Source: Vicinamibacteria bacterium
GTDB taxonomy: Bacteria > Acidobacteriota > Vicinamibacteria > Fen-336
Reading direction: 5' to 3'
NCBI GenBank assembly: GCA_023701125.1
Contig: JAMPXO010000027.1
Span: forward strand, 1 to 47,865
DNA length: 47,865 nucleotides
The notes under the pieces are model-generated. The model was given only the letters and a program-made list of their open reading frames with translations, did no database searches and had not been told where the DNA came from. Both the position numbers and the translations under genes were made by a program. The stretch's first letter is position 1; every line of letters begins with the position of its first letter. Of the stretch, positions 19,388 through 30,175 are shown one piece after another.

Positions 19388-19927
19388 TCAGGGGAGGACC
19401 ACCCCGATCGTGGCCAGCGCCTGGTCCCACTGCCCGCGCGCGCGCAGGATCGCCTCGACGAACTCGCGCACGCAGCCGCGGCCGCCGTTCGCGGAGAGCG
19501 ACATCACCGCCTCGGAGCGCACCTCCAGCGGGGCGTCGGCCGGCGCCGCCGACAGCCCGACCTGGGCGAACACGGGCAGGTCGTTGATGTCGTCGCCGAC
19601 GTAGGCCACCTCGTGCGGCTCGATCCCCAGTTGCGCGCAGATCTCGAGCAGCGCGGGCCCCTTGAGCCGCACGCCCTGGCGCACCACGGCCATCTTCAGG
19701 TCGGCGGCGCGGTGGGCGACCGAGGCCGCCGAGCGGCCCGACAGCAGGCCGGTCTTGAGCCCGGCCGCCTGGGCCAGCACGATGGCGAGCCCGTCGCGGA
19801 CGTTGAAGGACTTGGCCTCGGCGCCGTCGGGCAGCACGAGGATGGTGCCGTCGGTGAGCACCCCGTCGACGTCGGTCAACAGCAGCTTGATCGCCTTGCA
19901 GCGCTGCGCCAGCAGGTCGCCCTTCAT
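19388..19927 (-). CDS. kdsC: 3-deoxy-D-manno-octulosonate 8-phosphate phosphatase
   Basis: The 179-residue HAD-family phosphatase that releases Kdo from Kdo-8-phosphate. The nucleophile motif is LLLTDVDGVLTDGTI (Asp19 and Asp21). FNVRDGLAI, TGLLSGRSAASVAHRA and the metal-binding VGDDINDLPVF follow in the standard KdsC order. It has no cap domain, as expected for this tetrameric class C0 enzyme. The ATG lies 6 nt after kdsD, so expression is coupled. Confidence 0.95.
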   Translation of the reverse strand: MKGDLLAQRCKAIKLLLTDVDGVLTDGTILVLPDGAEAKSFNVRDGLAIVLAQAAGLKTGLLSGRSAASVAHRAADLKMAVVRQGVRLKGPALLEICAQLGIEPHEVAYVGDDINDLPVFAQVGLSAAPADAPLEVRSEAVMSLSANGGRGCVREFVEAILRARGQWDQALATIGVVLP

Positions 19928-19933
19928 GGCCTC

Positions 19934-20893
19934 TTAGATCATCTCCGTCTTCCACAGGTCGTGCAGGTGCAGCACGCCGTCGATCGAACCGTCCGCGGCC
20001 AGCACCAGCAGCGAGGTGATGCGCCGGGTCTCCATCAGGTCGAGGGCCTGGGTGGCCAGCGCGCGGCGGTCGATGCCGACCGGCGACAGCGACATGCACT
20101 CGTTCGCGGGCCGCTCCAGGAACGCGTAGCCGTGGCGCTCCATGCCGCGCCGCAGGTCGCCGTCCGAGATCATGCCCAGCAGCCGGCCCGCCTCGTCGAC
20201 GACCGTGGTCATGCCCAGCCGCTTGCGGGTCATCTCGAACAGCACGTCGCGCATCGGGGTGGCGGCCGCGACGCGCGGGATCTCGTCGCCCGTGTGCATC
20301 ACGTCCTCGACCCGCAGGAACTTCTTGCCCAGGCGACCGCCCGGGTGCAGCACGGCGAAGTCCTCGACCGTGAAGCCGCGGCGCTCGAGCAGCGCCATCG
20401 CCAGCGCGTCGCCCATCGCCAGCGCCGCCGTGGTCGAGGCCGTCGGCGCCAGGCCCAGCGGGCAGGCTTCCTCGCGGATCGAGACGTCGAGGTGGACGTC
20501 CGAGGCCTGGGCCAGCGGCGAGGCCGGACGCCCGGTCAGCGAGACGACCACGACGCCCAGCCGTTTCAGGGTCGGCACCAGGGCCAGCAACTCGGCGGTG
20601 TCGCCACTGTTCGAGATGGCGACCACCAGGTCGCCCTTGACGATGCGGCCGAGGTCGCCGTGAATGGCCTCGGCGGGGTGAAGGAAGAGCGAGGGCGTGC
20701 CCGTCGAGGCGAGCGTCGCCGAGAACTTCTGGCCGATCAGGCCGCTCTTGCCCATCCCGGTCACCACCACGTGGCCGCTGCACGCGAACAACGCCTCGAC
20801 CGCGCGGTCGAAGCCAGCGTCGAGGCGCGGGATCAACTCGAGGATCGCCGCCGCCTCGATCTCCAGCACCTTGCGGGCGGTCTCGCGCGACAT
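19934..20893 (-). CDS. kdsD: D-arabinose 5-phosphate isomerase
   Basis: The 319-residue isomerase makes arabinose 5-phosphate from ribulose 5-phosphate, the precursor of Kdo. It has an N-terminal SIS domain with VVVTGMGKSGLIGQKFSATL, PAEAIHGDLGRI and ISNSGDTAELL, then two CBS domains (from about residue 200, MHTGDEIPRV and MSLSPVGIDRRAL). The order SIS-CBS-CBS and the length are those of KdsD. The ATG at 20893 has TAGGAT ending 6 nt upstream, which may be a -10 element or supply an AGGA ribosome site. It precedes kdsC by 6 nt. Confidence 0.95.
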   Translation of the reverse strand: MSRETARKVLEIEAAAILELIPRLDAGFDRAVEALFACSGHVVVTGMGKSGLIGQKFSATLASTGTPSLFLHPAEAIHGDLGRIVKGDLVVAISNSGDTAELLALVPTLKRLGVVVVSLTGRPASPLAQASDVHLDVSIREEACPLGLAPTASTTAALAMGDALAMALLERRGFTVEDFAVLHPGGRLGKKFLRVEDVMHTGDEIPRVAAATPMRDVLFEMTRKRLGMTTVVDEAGRLLGMISDGDLRRGMERHGYAFLERPANECMSLSPVGIDRRALATQALDLMETRRITSLLVLAADGSIDGVLHLHDLWKTEMI

Positions 20894-20899
20894 GTGGCG

Positions 20900-20905
20900 A
20901 TCCTA
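20900..20905 (-). promoter_or_regulatory. Candidate internal -10 element (TAGGAT) or ribosome site for kdsD
   Basis: On the minus strand GCTAGGATCGCCAC runs directly into the kdsD ATG. TAGGAT matches the TAnnnT -10 pattern at the spacing seen for leaderless genes in Actinobacteria and Deinococcus. It also contains AGGA, which could simply be the Shine-Dalgarno sequence, so the two readings cannot be separated here. Confidence 0.3.
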
Positions 20906-20925
20906 GCAGGGCGCCCGGGAAAGCC

Positions 20926-22182
20926 TCAGGCGGCCCGACTCAGCCGCGCCAGCAGGCGAGCGCCGACCAGCACGGCGAGGGCCGTCGTCACCAGCAGCGG
21001 CAGCAGCGCGACCAGCGTGCCCTGGTGGGCGATCCACGACTCGACCCACACGATCGACGGATAGAACAGGCCGTGCGGACCCGCCAGCGCGCGGCCCTCG
21101 GCCTGGAAGAAGTGCAGCAGGCCCGCGCCGGCCGCCAGCGCCACCGCCGCGGCGCGCAGGGCCGGGGCCAGCCGGCTCGCGCCAGCCGCGGCCAGCGGCG
21201 CCAGCACGGCCAGGGTCGGGGCCAGCCGCCGCGCGGGCTCCTGGAACTCGTAGGTCGCGAAGAACACGAGGTGCAGTGCGAGGACGATGCCGGCGGTGAC
21301 CGCGCCGCTGGCGCGGACGCCGAGCGCTGCCAGCGCGACGAGGGCGGGGGCGTCCAGCAGCAGGGCCGTCGCGTGTCGCAGCAGCCCTTCGGCGGGCGGC
21401 ACGACGCCGAACGCGCTGCGACCACTCACCAGGTGGTAGCCGCCCTCCAGCCAGTGGCCGTGATAGCCCACGTTCCACGCGGTGGTGACCAGCGCCTGGC
21501 CGCCGATCAGGCTCACCAACTCGTGGCGACACGCCCATGTCCGCGCCCGCAGCCCGCCGTCCTGTTCCGCCCAGCGGCCCGCAGCGAGCCCGCACGCCAG
21601 CACCGAGCCCGAGGGGTTGAACCACGGCAGGGCGGCGAGCACGAGCCCGCGCGCGCGCGGATCGGCAGCGGCGAAGAAGGCCGCGGCCAGGGCCAGCAGG
21701 GCCGGCTCGGGGCCGCCGCGGTGCGCGACCATCCATGCCGGCCACGACAGTCCGAGCACCGCGAGCGCGGTGGCCGCGGCCGCGTCGTCGATGCCGCGGC
21801 GGGCCAGCGCGAGGTGCAGCAGGCCGAGCGCCGCCAGCAGGCACAGCGCGCCCTGGGCGTCGACGAGCACGCCGAAGTCGGCCCCGCCGCCACCGCCCAT
21901 GCCCAGCGCCCGTTCGAGGGCCAGCAGCGGGACCAGCAGCAGCGTCGTCCCCGGCAGCAGCCGCGAGCGGACCGGCTCGCCCGCCACGATCCGCGCCCAC
22001 GGCGCTTCCGGGACCTTCGTGGCGCCGGCGTCCGCCAGCGTCAGGGTGCCGGCGTCGAGCAGTCGCCGCGCCGACAGCAGCGCCTCGCCCTGGTCCGTGA
22101 CGATCCACGAGTCGGGCAGGGTGGCGAGTTGCACCGCGGCGACGGCCGCCAGGGCGAGCCGCGAGAGCGGACGCCCGACCAT
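20926..22182 (-). CDS. Polytopic membrane protein of unknown function in the Kdo operon
   Basis: A 418-residue, very hydrophobic protein with about ten transmembrane helices, starting MVGRPLSRLALAAVAAVQ. The loop after the first helix (PDSWIVTDQGEALLSARRLL) and later loops (AWNVGYHGHWLEGGYHL, ATYEFQEPARRLAP) suggest a GT-C-like glycosyltransferase or a related envelope protein, but no catalytic motif is certain. It lacks the YfhO-type C-terminal domain of the other large membrane proteins here. It lies 8 nt after kdsA and 32 nt before kdsD in an otherwise pure Kdo operon, so a role in LPS sugar transfer or flipping is a reasonable guess. Confidence 0.7.
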   Translation of the reverse strand: MVGRPLSRLALAAVAAVQLATLPDSWIVTDQGEALLSARRLLDAGTLTLADAGATKVPEAPWARIVAGEPVRSRLLPGTTLLLVPLLALERALGMGGGGGADFGVLVDAQGALCLLAALGLLHLALARRGIDDAAAATALAVLGLSWPAWMVAHRGGPEPALLALAAAFFAAADPRARGLVLAALPWFNPSGSVLACGLAAGRWAEQDGGLRARTWACRHELVSLIGGQALVTTAWNVGYHGHWLEGGYHLVSGRSAFGVVPPAEGLLRHATALLLDAPALVALAALGVRASGAVTAGIVLALHLVFFATYEFQEPARRLAPTLAVLAPLAAAGASRLAPALRAAAVALAAGAGLLHFFQAEGRALAGPHGLFYPSIVWVESWIAHQGTLVALLPLLVTTALAVLVGARLLARLSRAA

Positions 22183-22190
22183 CGCGGGAA

Positions 22191-25484
<3,294 letters not shown>

Positions 25485-25515
25485 GTGGAGGAGCGACCTT
25501 TCGCGAGTAGCGGGG

Positions 25516-25524
25516 ATTTTATCA
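25516..25524 (-). promoter_or_regulatory. Extended -10 promoter of the kds/lapB operon
   Basis: On the minus strand the 63-bp gap before kdsB contains TGATAAAAT, an extended -10 (TG-n-TAAAAT, five of six matches). No good -35 lies 17 bp upstream, consistent with an extended -10 type. The predicted start leaves a leader of about 25 nt. It is one of the few AT-rich spots in the area. Confidence 0.5.
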
Positions 25525-25547
25525 GAGCGCGCCCGAATCGCCGGCGG

Positions 25548-27833
25548 TCAGCCGGCTTTCCGTCGCGACAGCAGCAGGGCCACGGCCAGGGCGGCCGCGA
25601 GGCCCGCCGCCGTCGCCGCGGGGAGGCCCGGGGGCGCGTACTCCAGGCGGACCTCGCGGGCCCCGGCCGCCACGGCCACGGCGAGGTGCCGCCCGGCGTG
25701 GAGCGAAACCTCGGCGGGCGCGCCGTCCACCACGGCGCGCCAGCCACGAGCCCAGGCCTGGCGGACGACCAGCCGTGCCGGCCCCGACGCCTCGACCCGC
25801 GCGACGAGCCGGCCGGGGCGCTCCTCGACGGCGAGCAGGCGGCCGCCCTCGAGCTCGACCAGCGGCGCCGGCGCTGGCTCGAGGCGATACACGCCGAGGG
25901 CGAGCCCCGGCAAGGCGGGCAGCGGGACGCGCGCGACGCCCACCAGCGCGGGATGGGTCAGCGGGTCCAGCGCCAGCACGTGGCCGACGCCCGCTGCGGC
26001 CAGCCGCGGCAGCAGGGCGCCCGGGTCGCTGCACAGCGCCTCCTGCGGAGAGGTGACGCGGGCGCCCGGCACCATCATCGTCAGGTCGAGCGAGAGCGCC
26101 GTCGGCACCCGGGCGTCGACGTTGTAGTTCGGGGTCAGCGATTCGCGCAGCAGGGCGAACGTGGCCAACTCGTGGCGGCCGCGGTGCTCGCGGCGAAACG
26201 CGCGATAGGCCGCGCTGCCGGGCACGTCGCAGGTGAAGACGCGCAGCCCACCCGTGCGCAGCGCCGAGGCCAGCGCGGTCGCCTCCGGCGACAACCGGAA
26301 GAAGGCGGGCGTGACCGTGGCGTTGAGGCCCGCGCCGGCACGCAGCAGGTCGGCGCCGAGCAGCGCCGGCAGCAGGCCTGCCACCAGCGCCATCCGGCCG
26401 CTCGCCCGCAGGGCCAGCGCGGCCAGCGCCGCCACCAGCGCCATCGCGCCGCCGGCTGCGCCGTCGACGAGCATGAAGCGCAGGGCGTCGGCGACGCCCT
26501 GCGCGCCGAGCCCCGACGGGAAGAAGCCGCGGGCGAACCAGGCGACACCCGCGGGCCAGGCGGCCGGCAGCAGGGGCAGCGCGGCGAGTGCCGCGCCGAG
26601 GCCCGCGACGGCCAGCAACGGGCGCCGTGCGCCGCGGCCGACGGCCTCGAGGCCGAGCCCGGCCAGCAGCGAAGCACCCAGGTGGATCGTGTAGTACAGC
26701 TTCTGCGGGTAGCGGAAGGCGCGCAGCGCCGGCACGGCCTCCACCAGCGGCACCAGCCCCGCGTACGAGCCGAGGGCGGCGATCGCCGCCAGCGGCACGA
26801 GGATCGCGAGCCGCAGCCGCAGCCCGCGCAGCGGAAGGGCGAACGAGGCACCGCGGATCGCGAGCGCGCCGGCGGCCAGTCCCAGCGCCAGCGGTCCGAG
26901 GTACAGGCTCAGGAAGTAGGGGAACCCGCGGCTGAAGAAGTTCTGGCCCCAGTACTTGTTGGCCACGTCGTAGGGGTCGAAGTAGAAGCCCGCCACCAGC
27001 GCCTGCAGCCACGACAGCGGGTGGATCGAGTGAGCCAGCACCACCTCGGTCGCGAAACCCGCGCCGCGCTCGGTGCCCTCGAGCTGGGCCCGGAACGTCG
27101 CCAGGATCGGCGCGGCCAGGGCGGCGGCCAGCGCCAGTGCGATCCCCGCGCGGAGCAGGCCGTGCAGCAGCGCCGGCCCCGCGGTCGCCGCTCCGTCGCC
27201 GGGCCAGCAGCGGGGGAGGCGGGCCAGCGGCAGCCCCAGTGCCACGCCCAGCAGCATGGCCTGCAGCCCGAACTCGGCCGCCGTGGTCGACACCAGCACG
27301 GCGGTCGCGAGCGCGGCCAGGCCGACGTCGCGAGCGCGGCCCCGGGCCGTGGCCCGGCCCAGCGCCAGCACGACGACCGGAGCCCACGCCAGCGCCTGCA
27401 CGTAGATGTAGGTGTTGACCGTCGACAGGCCGAAGCCGCCCAGCGCGTACACGATCGCGCCGCCGGCGGCCGCCGCGGGCGAGAGGCCGAGCGAGCGGCC
27501 GAGGGCGAGGAACGCGAGCGCGGCCAGCGGCAGGTGCAGGATCAGCGAGGCCGAGATCCCGGCCTCGGTCGGCGCCAGCAGTTGCAGCAGGTCGAACGGG
27601 TAGGAGACGGCGGGGATCGGCAGCGGCGCGCCTTCGTGCACGTAGGGGTTCCACCACGTCACGAAACCGTGGGCGAGGCCGTCGAGGGCCAGCTTCCGGA
27701 GCGGGAAGAAGATCAGGCCGAGGTCGCGGAAGTAGAGCGACTCGCCGGCCAGCAGCGGACGCGCGAAAGGCAGCAGCGCGGCCGCCGCCACCGCCAGCGC
27801 CGCGACGAGCCAGCTGCGCCGGGCGGGAGCCAT
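25548..27833 (-). CDS. YfhO-family polytopic membrane protein (GT-C-like), copy 1
   Basis: A 761-residue protein with about a dozen transmembrane helices and a C-terminal extracytoplasmic beta domain. Family-type features are the first loop YFRDLGLIFFPLRK with its Asp, the following WWNPYVHEGAPLP, and FYFDPYDVANKYWGQN. The C-terminal domain has RQAWARGWRAVVDG and LEYAPPGLP before a last helix and a basic tail. Bacterial YfhO proteins are linked to glycosylation of cell-envelope polymers. Start ATG 27833 has no Shine-Dalgarno sequence; it mirrors the start of the divergent paralog at 27864 around a palindrome. Three related genes are at 27864, 36113 and 45160. Donor and acceptor are unknown. 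Confidence 0.8.
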   Translation of the reverse strand: MAPARRSWLVAALAVAAAALLPFARPLLAGESLYFRDLGLIFFPLRKLALDGLAHGFVTWWNPYVHEGAPLPIPAVSYPFDLLQLLAPTEAGISASLILHLPLAALAFLALGRSLGLSPAAAAGGAIVYALGGFGLSTVNTYIYVQALAWAPVVVLALGRATARGRARDVGLAALATAVLVSTTAAEFGLQAMLLGVALGLPLARLPRCWPGDGAATAGPALLHGLLRAGIALALAAALAAPILATFRAQLEGTERGAGFATEVVLAHSIHPLSWLQALVAGFYFDPYDVANKYWGQNFFSRGFPYFLSLYLGPLALGLAAGALAIRGASFALPLRGLRLRLAILVPLAAIAALGSYAGLVPLVEAVPALRAFRYPQKLYYTIHLGASLLAGLGLEAVGRGARRPLLAVAGLGAALAALPLLPAAWPAGVAWFARGFFPSGLGAQGVADALRFMLVDGAAGGAMALVAALAALALRASGRMALVAGLLPALLGADLLRAGAGLNATVTPAFFRLSPEATALASALRTGGLRVFTCDVPGSAAYRAFRREHRGRHELATFALLRESLTPNYNVDARVPTALSLDLTMMVPGARVTSPQEALCSDPGALLPRLAAAGVGHVLALDPLTHPALVGVARVPLPALPGLALGVYRLEPAPAPLVELEGGRLLAVEERPGRLVARVEASGPARLVVRQAWARGWRAVVDGAPAEVSLHAGRHLAVAVAAGAREVRLEYAPPGLPAATAAGLAAALAVALLLSRRKAG

Positions 27834-27839
27834 CGTGGC

Positions 27840-27857
27840 GCGGATGCTAGCATCCGC
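27840..27857. promoter_or_regulatory. Perfect 18-bp palindrome with back-to-back TAGCAT elements
   Basis: GCGGATGCTAGCATCCGC is a perfect palindrome centred at 27848.5. The divergent starts (ATG at 27833 on minus, GTG at 27864 on plus) are exactly equidistant from that centre. TAGCAT occurs on both strands, each ending 10 nt before its start codon, so it may be a bidirectional near-leaderless promoter, an operator, or both. Confidence 0.55.
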
Positions 27858-27863
27858 CGCGCG

Positions 27864-30125
27864 GTGCCGAACCCGAGAGAACGTTGGCCCTACGTCGCCC
27901 ATGCGCTGGCCGTGGCGACCCTGTTCGGCCCGACCCTGTTCCTGGGCGAGGTGCCGTACTTCCGCGACGTCGTCTACACCTACTACCCGGACCTGGTGTT
28001 CCTCGCCCGCTCGTTGCGCGCCGGCGTGTTCCCGCTGTGGCACCCGGGCGCCGACGGTGGCGCGCCGTTCTTCGCGCCCTACCCGCCGCACCTGCTGCTG
28101 GCGTTCGCTTTCGGTGCGACCTGGGCACTGCGGCTGTCGGTCGTGCTGCACGTGTGGCTGGCCGCGGCCGGGGCGACCGCACTCGCTCGCCAGCGCGGCG
28201 TGGCGCCCCTCTCGGCGTTCGTGGCCGGCGTGGCCTTCGGGTGGAGCGGCGTGGTGCTCTCCAGCCTGCTCTACCCGGTGTTCCTGGCCGCGGCCTGGAT
28301 GCCGTGGGTCGTGCTCGCGTGGACCCGCCTCCACGAGCGGCCGAGCCCGCGCGCGGCGGCGGCGCTGGCCGTGGTCGCCGCCGTCCAGCTCTCCACGTTC
28401 GGCGGCGAGGTGTGCGTGCAGGCCGCGCTGCTGGCCGTCGTGCTGTGCCCGCCGCGCCGCGCTGCGCTGCGCGAGCTGGCCCTGGCCGGCCTCTTGTTCG
28501 TGGCGCTGGCGAGCCCGGTGCTGCTGGGAGCGCGGGCGCTGATGGCGGACACCGCGCGGGCCGCGGGCTTCTCGCCGGCGGCGGCACTCGCCTACTCCGC
28601 CGCGCCGAGCGTGCTGCTCGAGTCGCTGCTGCCCGGCTTCTTCGGCGACCTGCGCGGTTTCTCGGGCGCGCAGTTGTGGGGCGAAGAGCTCCACCCCAAC
28701 GGCTTCCCGTACTTCGTCAGCCTGTACCAGGGGCCGCTGGTGTTGCTGCTGGCGGCCTTCGGGCGCTCGCGGCGGCTGTGGGCGCTGGCGGCGCTCGGCG
28801 TCGTCCTGGCGCTCGGCTCCAACGGCCCCGCGGGCCCGTTGCTGGCCCACGCGGCGTTGTTCCGGGCCCCTGTCAAATTCATGTTCCTGGTGGCGCTGGC
28901 GCTGGCGTTGCTCGCCGGGGCGGGGCTCGAGCGGGCGCGTGGTCGCGGTCCCCTGGCTCTCGCGCTGGTGCTGGCCGTGCCGCTGGCCATCGGCGGTGGG
29001 CTGGCCGCCGCGGACCCGCGGGCGCTGGCCGCGGGCCTCGCGCCGCTGTTCCCCGGCCTGGCCGTGCCCCACGCGCCCGCCGTGCTGGCGGCCCACTGGC
29101 CGCCCGACCTGTCGCGGGCGGCGCTGCTGGCGGCGCTCGCGGGCGTCGCCCTCGCGGCGGGCCGGGCGTGGGCCGTGCCGCTGCTGCTGCTGGTCGAGTT
29201 GTTCGCGGCCAACGTCCGGCTGGTGCCCTCGGCTCCCGCCGCGATGCTCTCGCTGCGGCCCGAGGTCAGCGCCCTGCTCGAGCCCGTGCGCCAGGGGCCG
29301 CCGGCCCGTCTCTTCTCGTGCGGGTTGTGCGCAACGCCGGCGCTGGGCTGGCGCGGGCGCCCGCGCACCGACCGGACGCTGTACGCCCTCGAGCGCCAGG
29401 CACTGGCGCCGCGCGCGCAGGTGATCGACGGCCTCGACGGGGCCTTCGACGAAGACCGCATGGGGCTGGCCCCGATCGGCTCCGCGCTGCCCGCACGGTT
29501 GCGCGACCCCGCCCAATTGCCCGCCTACTTCCGCACCCTCACTCTCGGCAACGTGCGTTGGATGTTGTCGTGGCGAGCGCTGCCCGCGGAGCTGGCGACG
29601 CCGCGGGGCGAGGTCGCAGTGCCGGAGGTGGTGGACCCGCTCCGGCTGTACGAGTTGCGCGGGGCGCTGCCGCGCGCGTACTGGGTACCGGCCGCGATCG
29701 CCGTCGCCGACCGCCGCAGCGCCTGGGACGCGGTGCGGCAGGTGGACGAGCGCGCGGTGGTGGTCGTCGAGGCGGCGGGCGTGCCGCCGCCGGCGGGCGT
29801 CGGGGCCTCGCCGGCCGAGGTCGAGTACCGGCCCGAGGGGCCGCACGGGGTGCGGGTCCGGGCGCGGACCCCCCCCGGTTTCCTGGTCGTGGTCGATGGT
29901 TTCGCGGCCGGCTGGCAACTGACCGCCGCCACGGGGCCCGTGCCGCTGTGGCGGGCGAACGGGCGTTACCGGGCCTGGTGGACGCCGGGCGGGGAGCAGG
30001 AGTTCAGCCTGGCGTACGCGCCCGGCTGGCGCGGGCCGGCACTGGCGGGGCTCGCACTCGGCTTGCTGGGAGTCCTCGTGTCGGCGCTCACGGGAAAGCT
30101 TGACAGGTCTCGCGTGGACGCTTAG
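27864..30125 (+). CDS. YfhO-family polytopic membrane protein (GT-C-like), copy 2
   Basis: A 753-residue protein with many transmembrane helices. It starts VPNPRERWPYVAHALAVA; the first loop is VPYFRDVVYTYYPDLV, followed by PLWHPGADGGAPFFAPYPP, the same plan as copy 1. A C-terminal beta domain (FLVVVDGFAAGWQLTA, YAPGWRGP) and a last helix close the protein. GTG 27864 is the chosen start; the frame is open far upstream, but only as a shadow of the opposite-strand genes. No ribosome-binding site precedes the start. The stop codon TAG (30123-30125) forms the first half of the pilB -10 hexamer, so the promoter of the pilus motor gene overlaps the end of this gene. Confidence 0.8.
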   Translation: MPNPRERWPYVAHALAVATLFGPTLFLGEVPYFRDVVYTYYPDLVFLARSLRAGVFPLWHPGADGGAPFFAPYPPHLLLAFAFGATWALRLSVVLHVWLAAAGATALARQRGVAPLSAFVAGVAFGWSGVVLSSLLYPVFLAAAWMPWVVLAWTRLHERPSPRAAAALAVVAAVQLSTFGGEVCVQAALLAVVLCPPRRAALRELALAGLLFVALASPVLLGARALMADTARAAGFSPAAALAYSAAPSVLLESLLPGFFGDLRGFSGAQLWGEELHPNGFPYFVSLYQGPLVLLLAAFGRSRRLWALAALGVVLALGSNGPAGPLLAHAALFRAPVKFMFLVALALALLAGAGLERARGRGPLALALVLAVPLAIGGGLAAADPRALAAGLAPLFPGLAVPHAPAVLAAHWPPDLSRAALLAALAGVALAAGRAWAVPLLLLVELFAANVRLVPSAPAAMLSLRPEVSALLEPVRQGPPARLFSCGLCATPALGWRGRPRTDRTLYALERQALAPRAQVIDGLDGAFDEDRMGLAPIGSALPARLRDPAQLPAYFRTLTLGNVRWMLSWRALPAELATPRGEVAVPEVVDPLRLYELRGALPRAYWVPAAIAVADRRSAWDAVRQVDERAVVVVEAAGVPPPAGVGASPAEVEYRPEGPHGVRVRARTPPGFLVVVDGFAAGWQLTAATGPVPLWRANGRYRAWWTPGGEQEFSLAYAPGWRGPALAGLALGLLGVLVSALTGKLDRSRVDA

Positions 30126-30128
30126 AGT
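30100..30128 (+). promoter_or_regulatory. Sigma-70-type promoter of pilB
   Basis: TTGACA (30100-30105), a 17-bp spacer and TAGAGT (30123-30128) form a good promoter overlapping the end of the upstream gene. A palindrome ACTTAAGT (30134-30141), within CTTAAGTGC, sits at the expected start point. A GCACTT(T)AAG word sits at the same place in the pilM promoter. Confidence 0.7.
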
Positions 30129-30175
30129 CCCGTACTTAAGTGCAAGATCTAGCGAGGTTTTTCTAGGCTCCGCCC

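Noticed and set aside
27834-29918. Minus-strand open frame extending upstream of the YfhO-type gene
   Set aside because: It is antisense to the well-supported gene at 27864 and Arg/Gln/Gly-rich; membrane-protein sequence begins only at ATG 27833.
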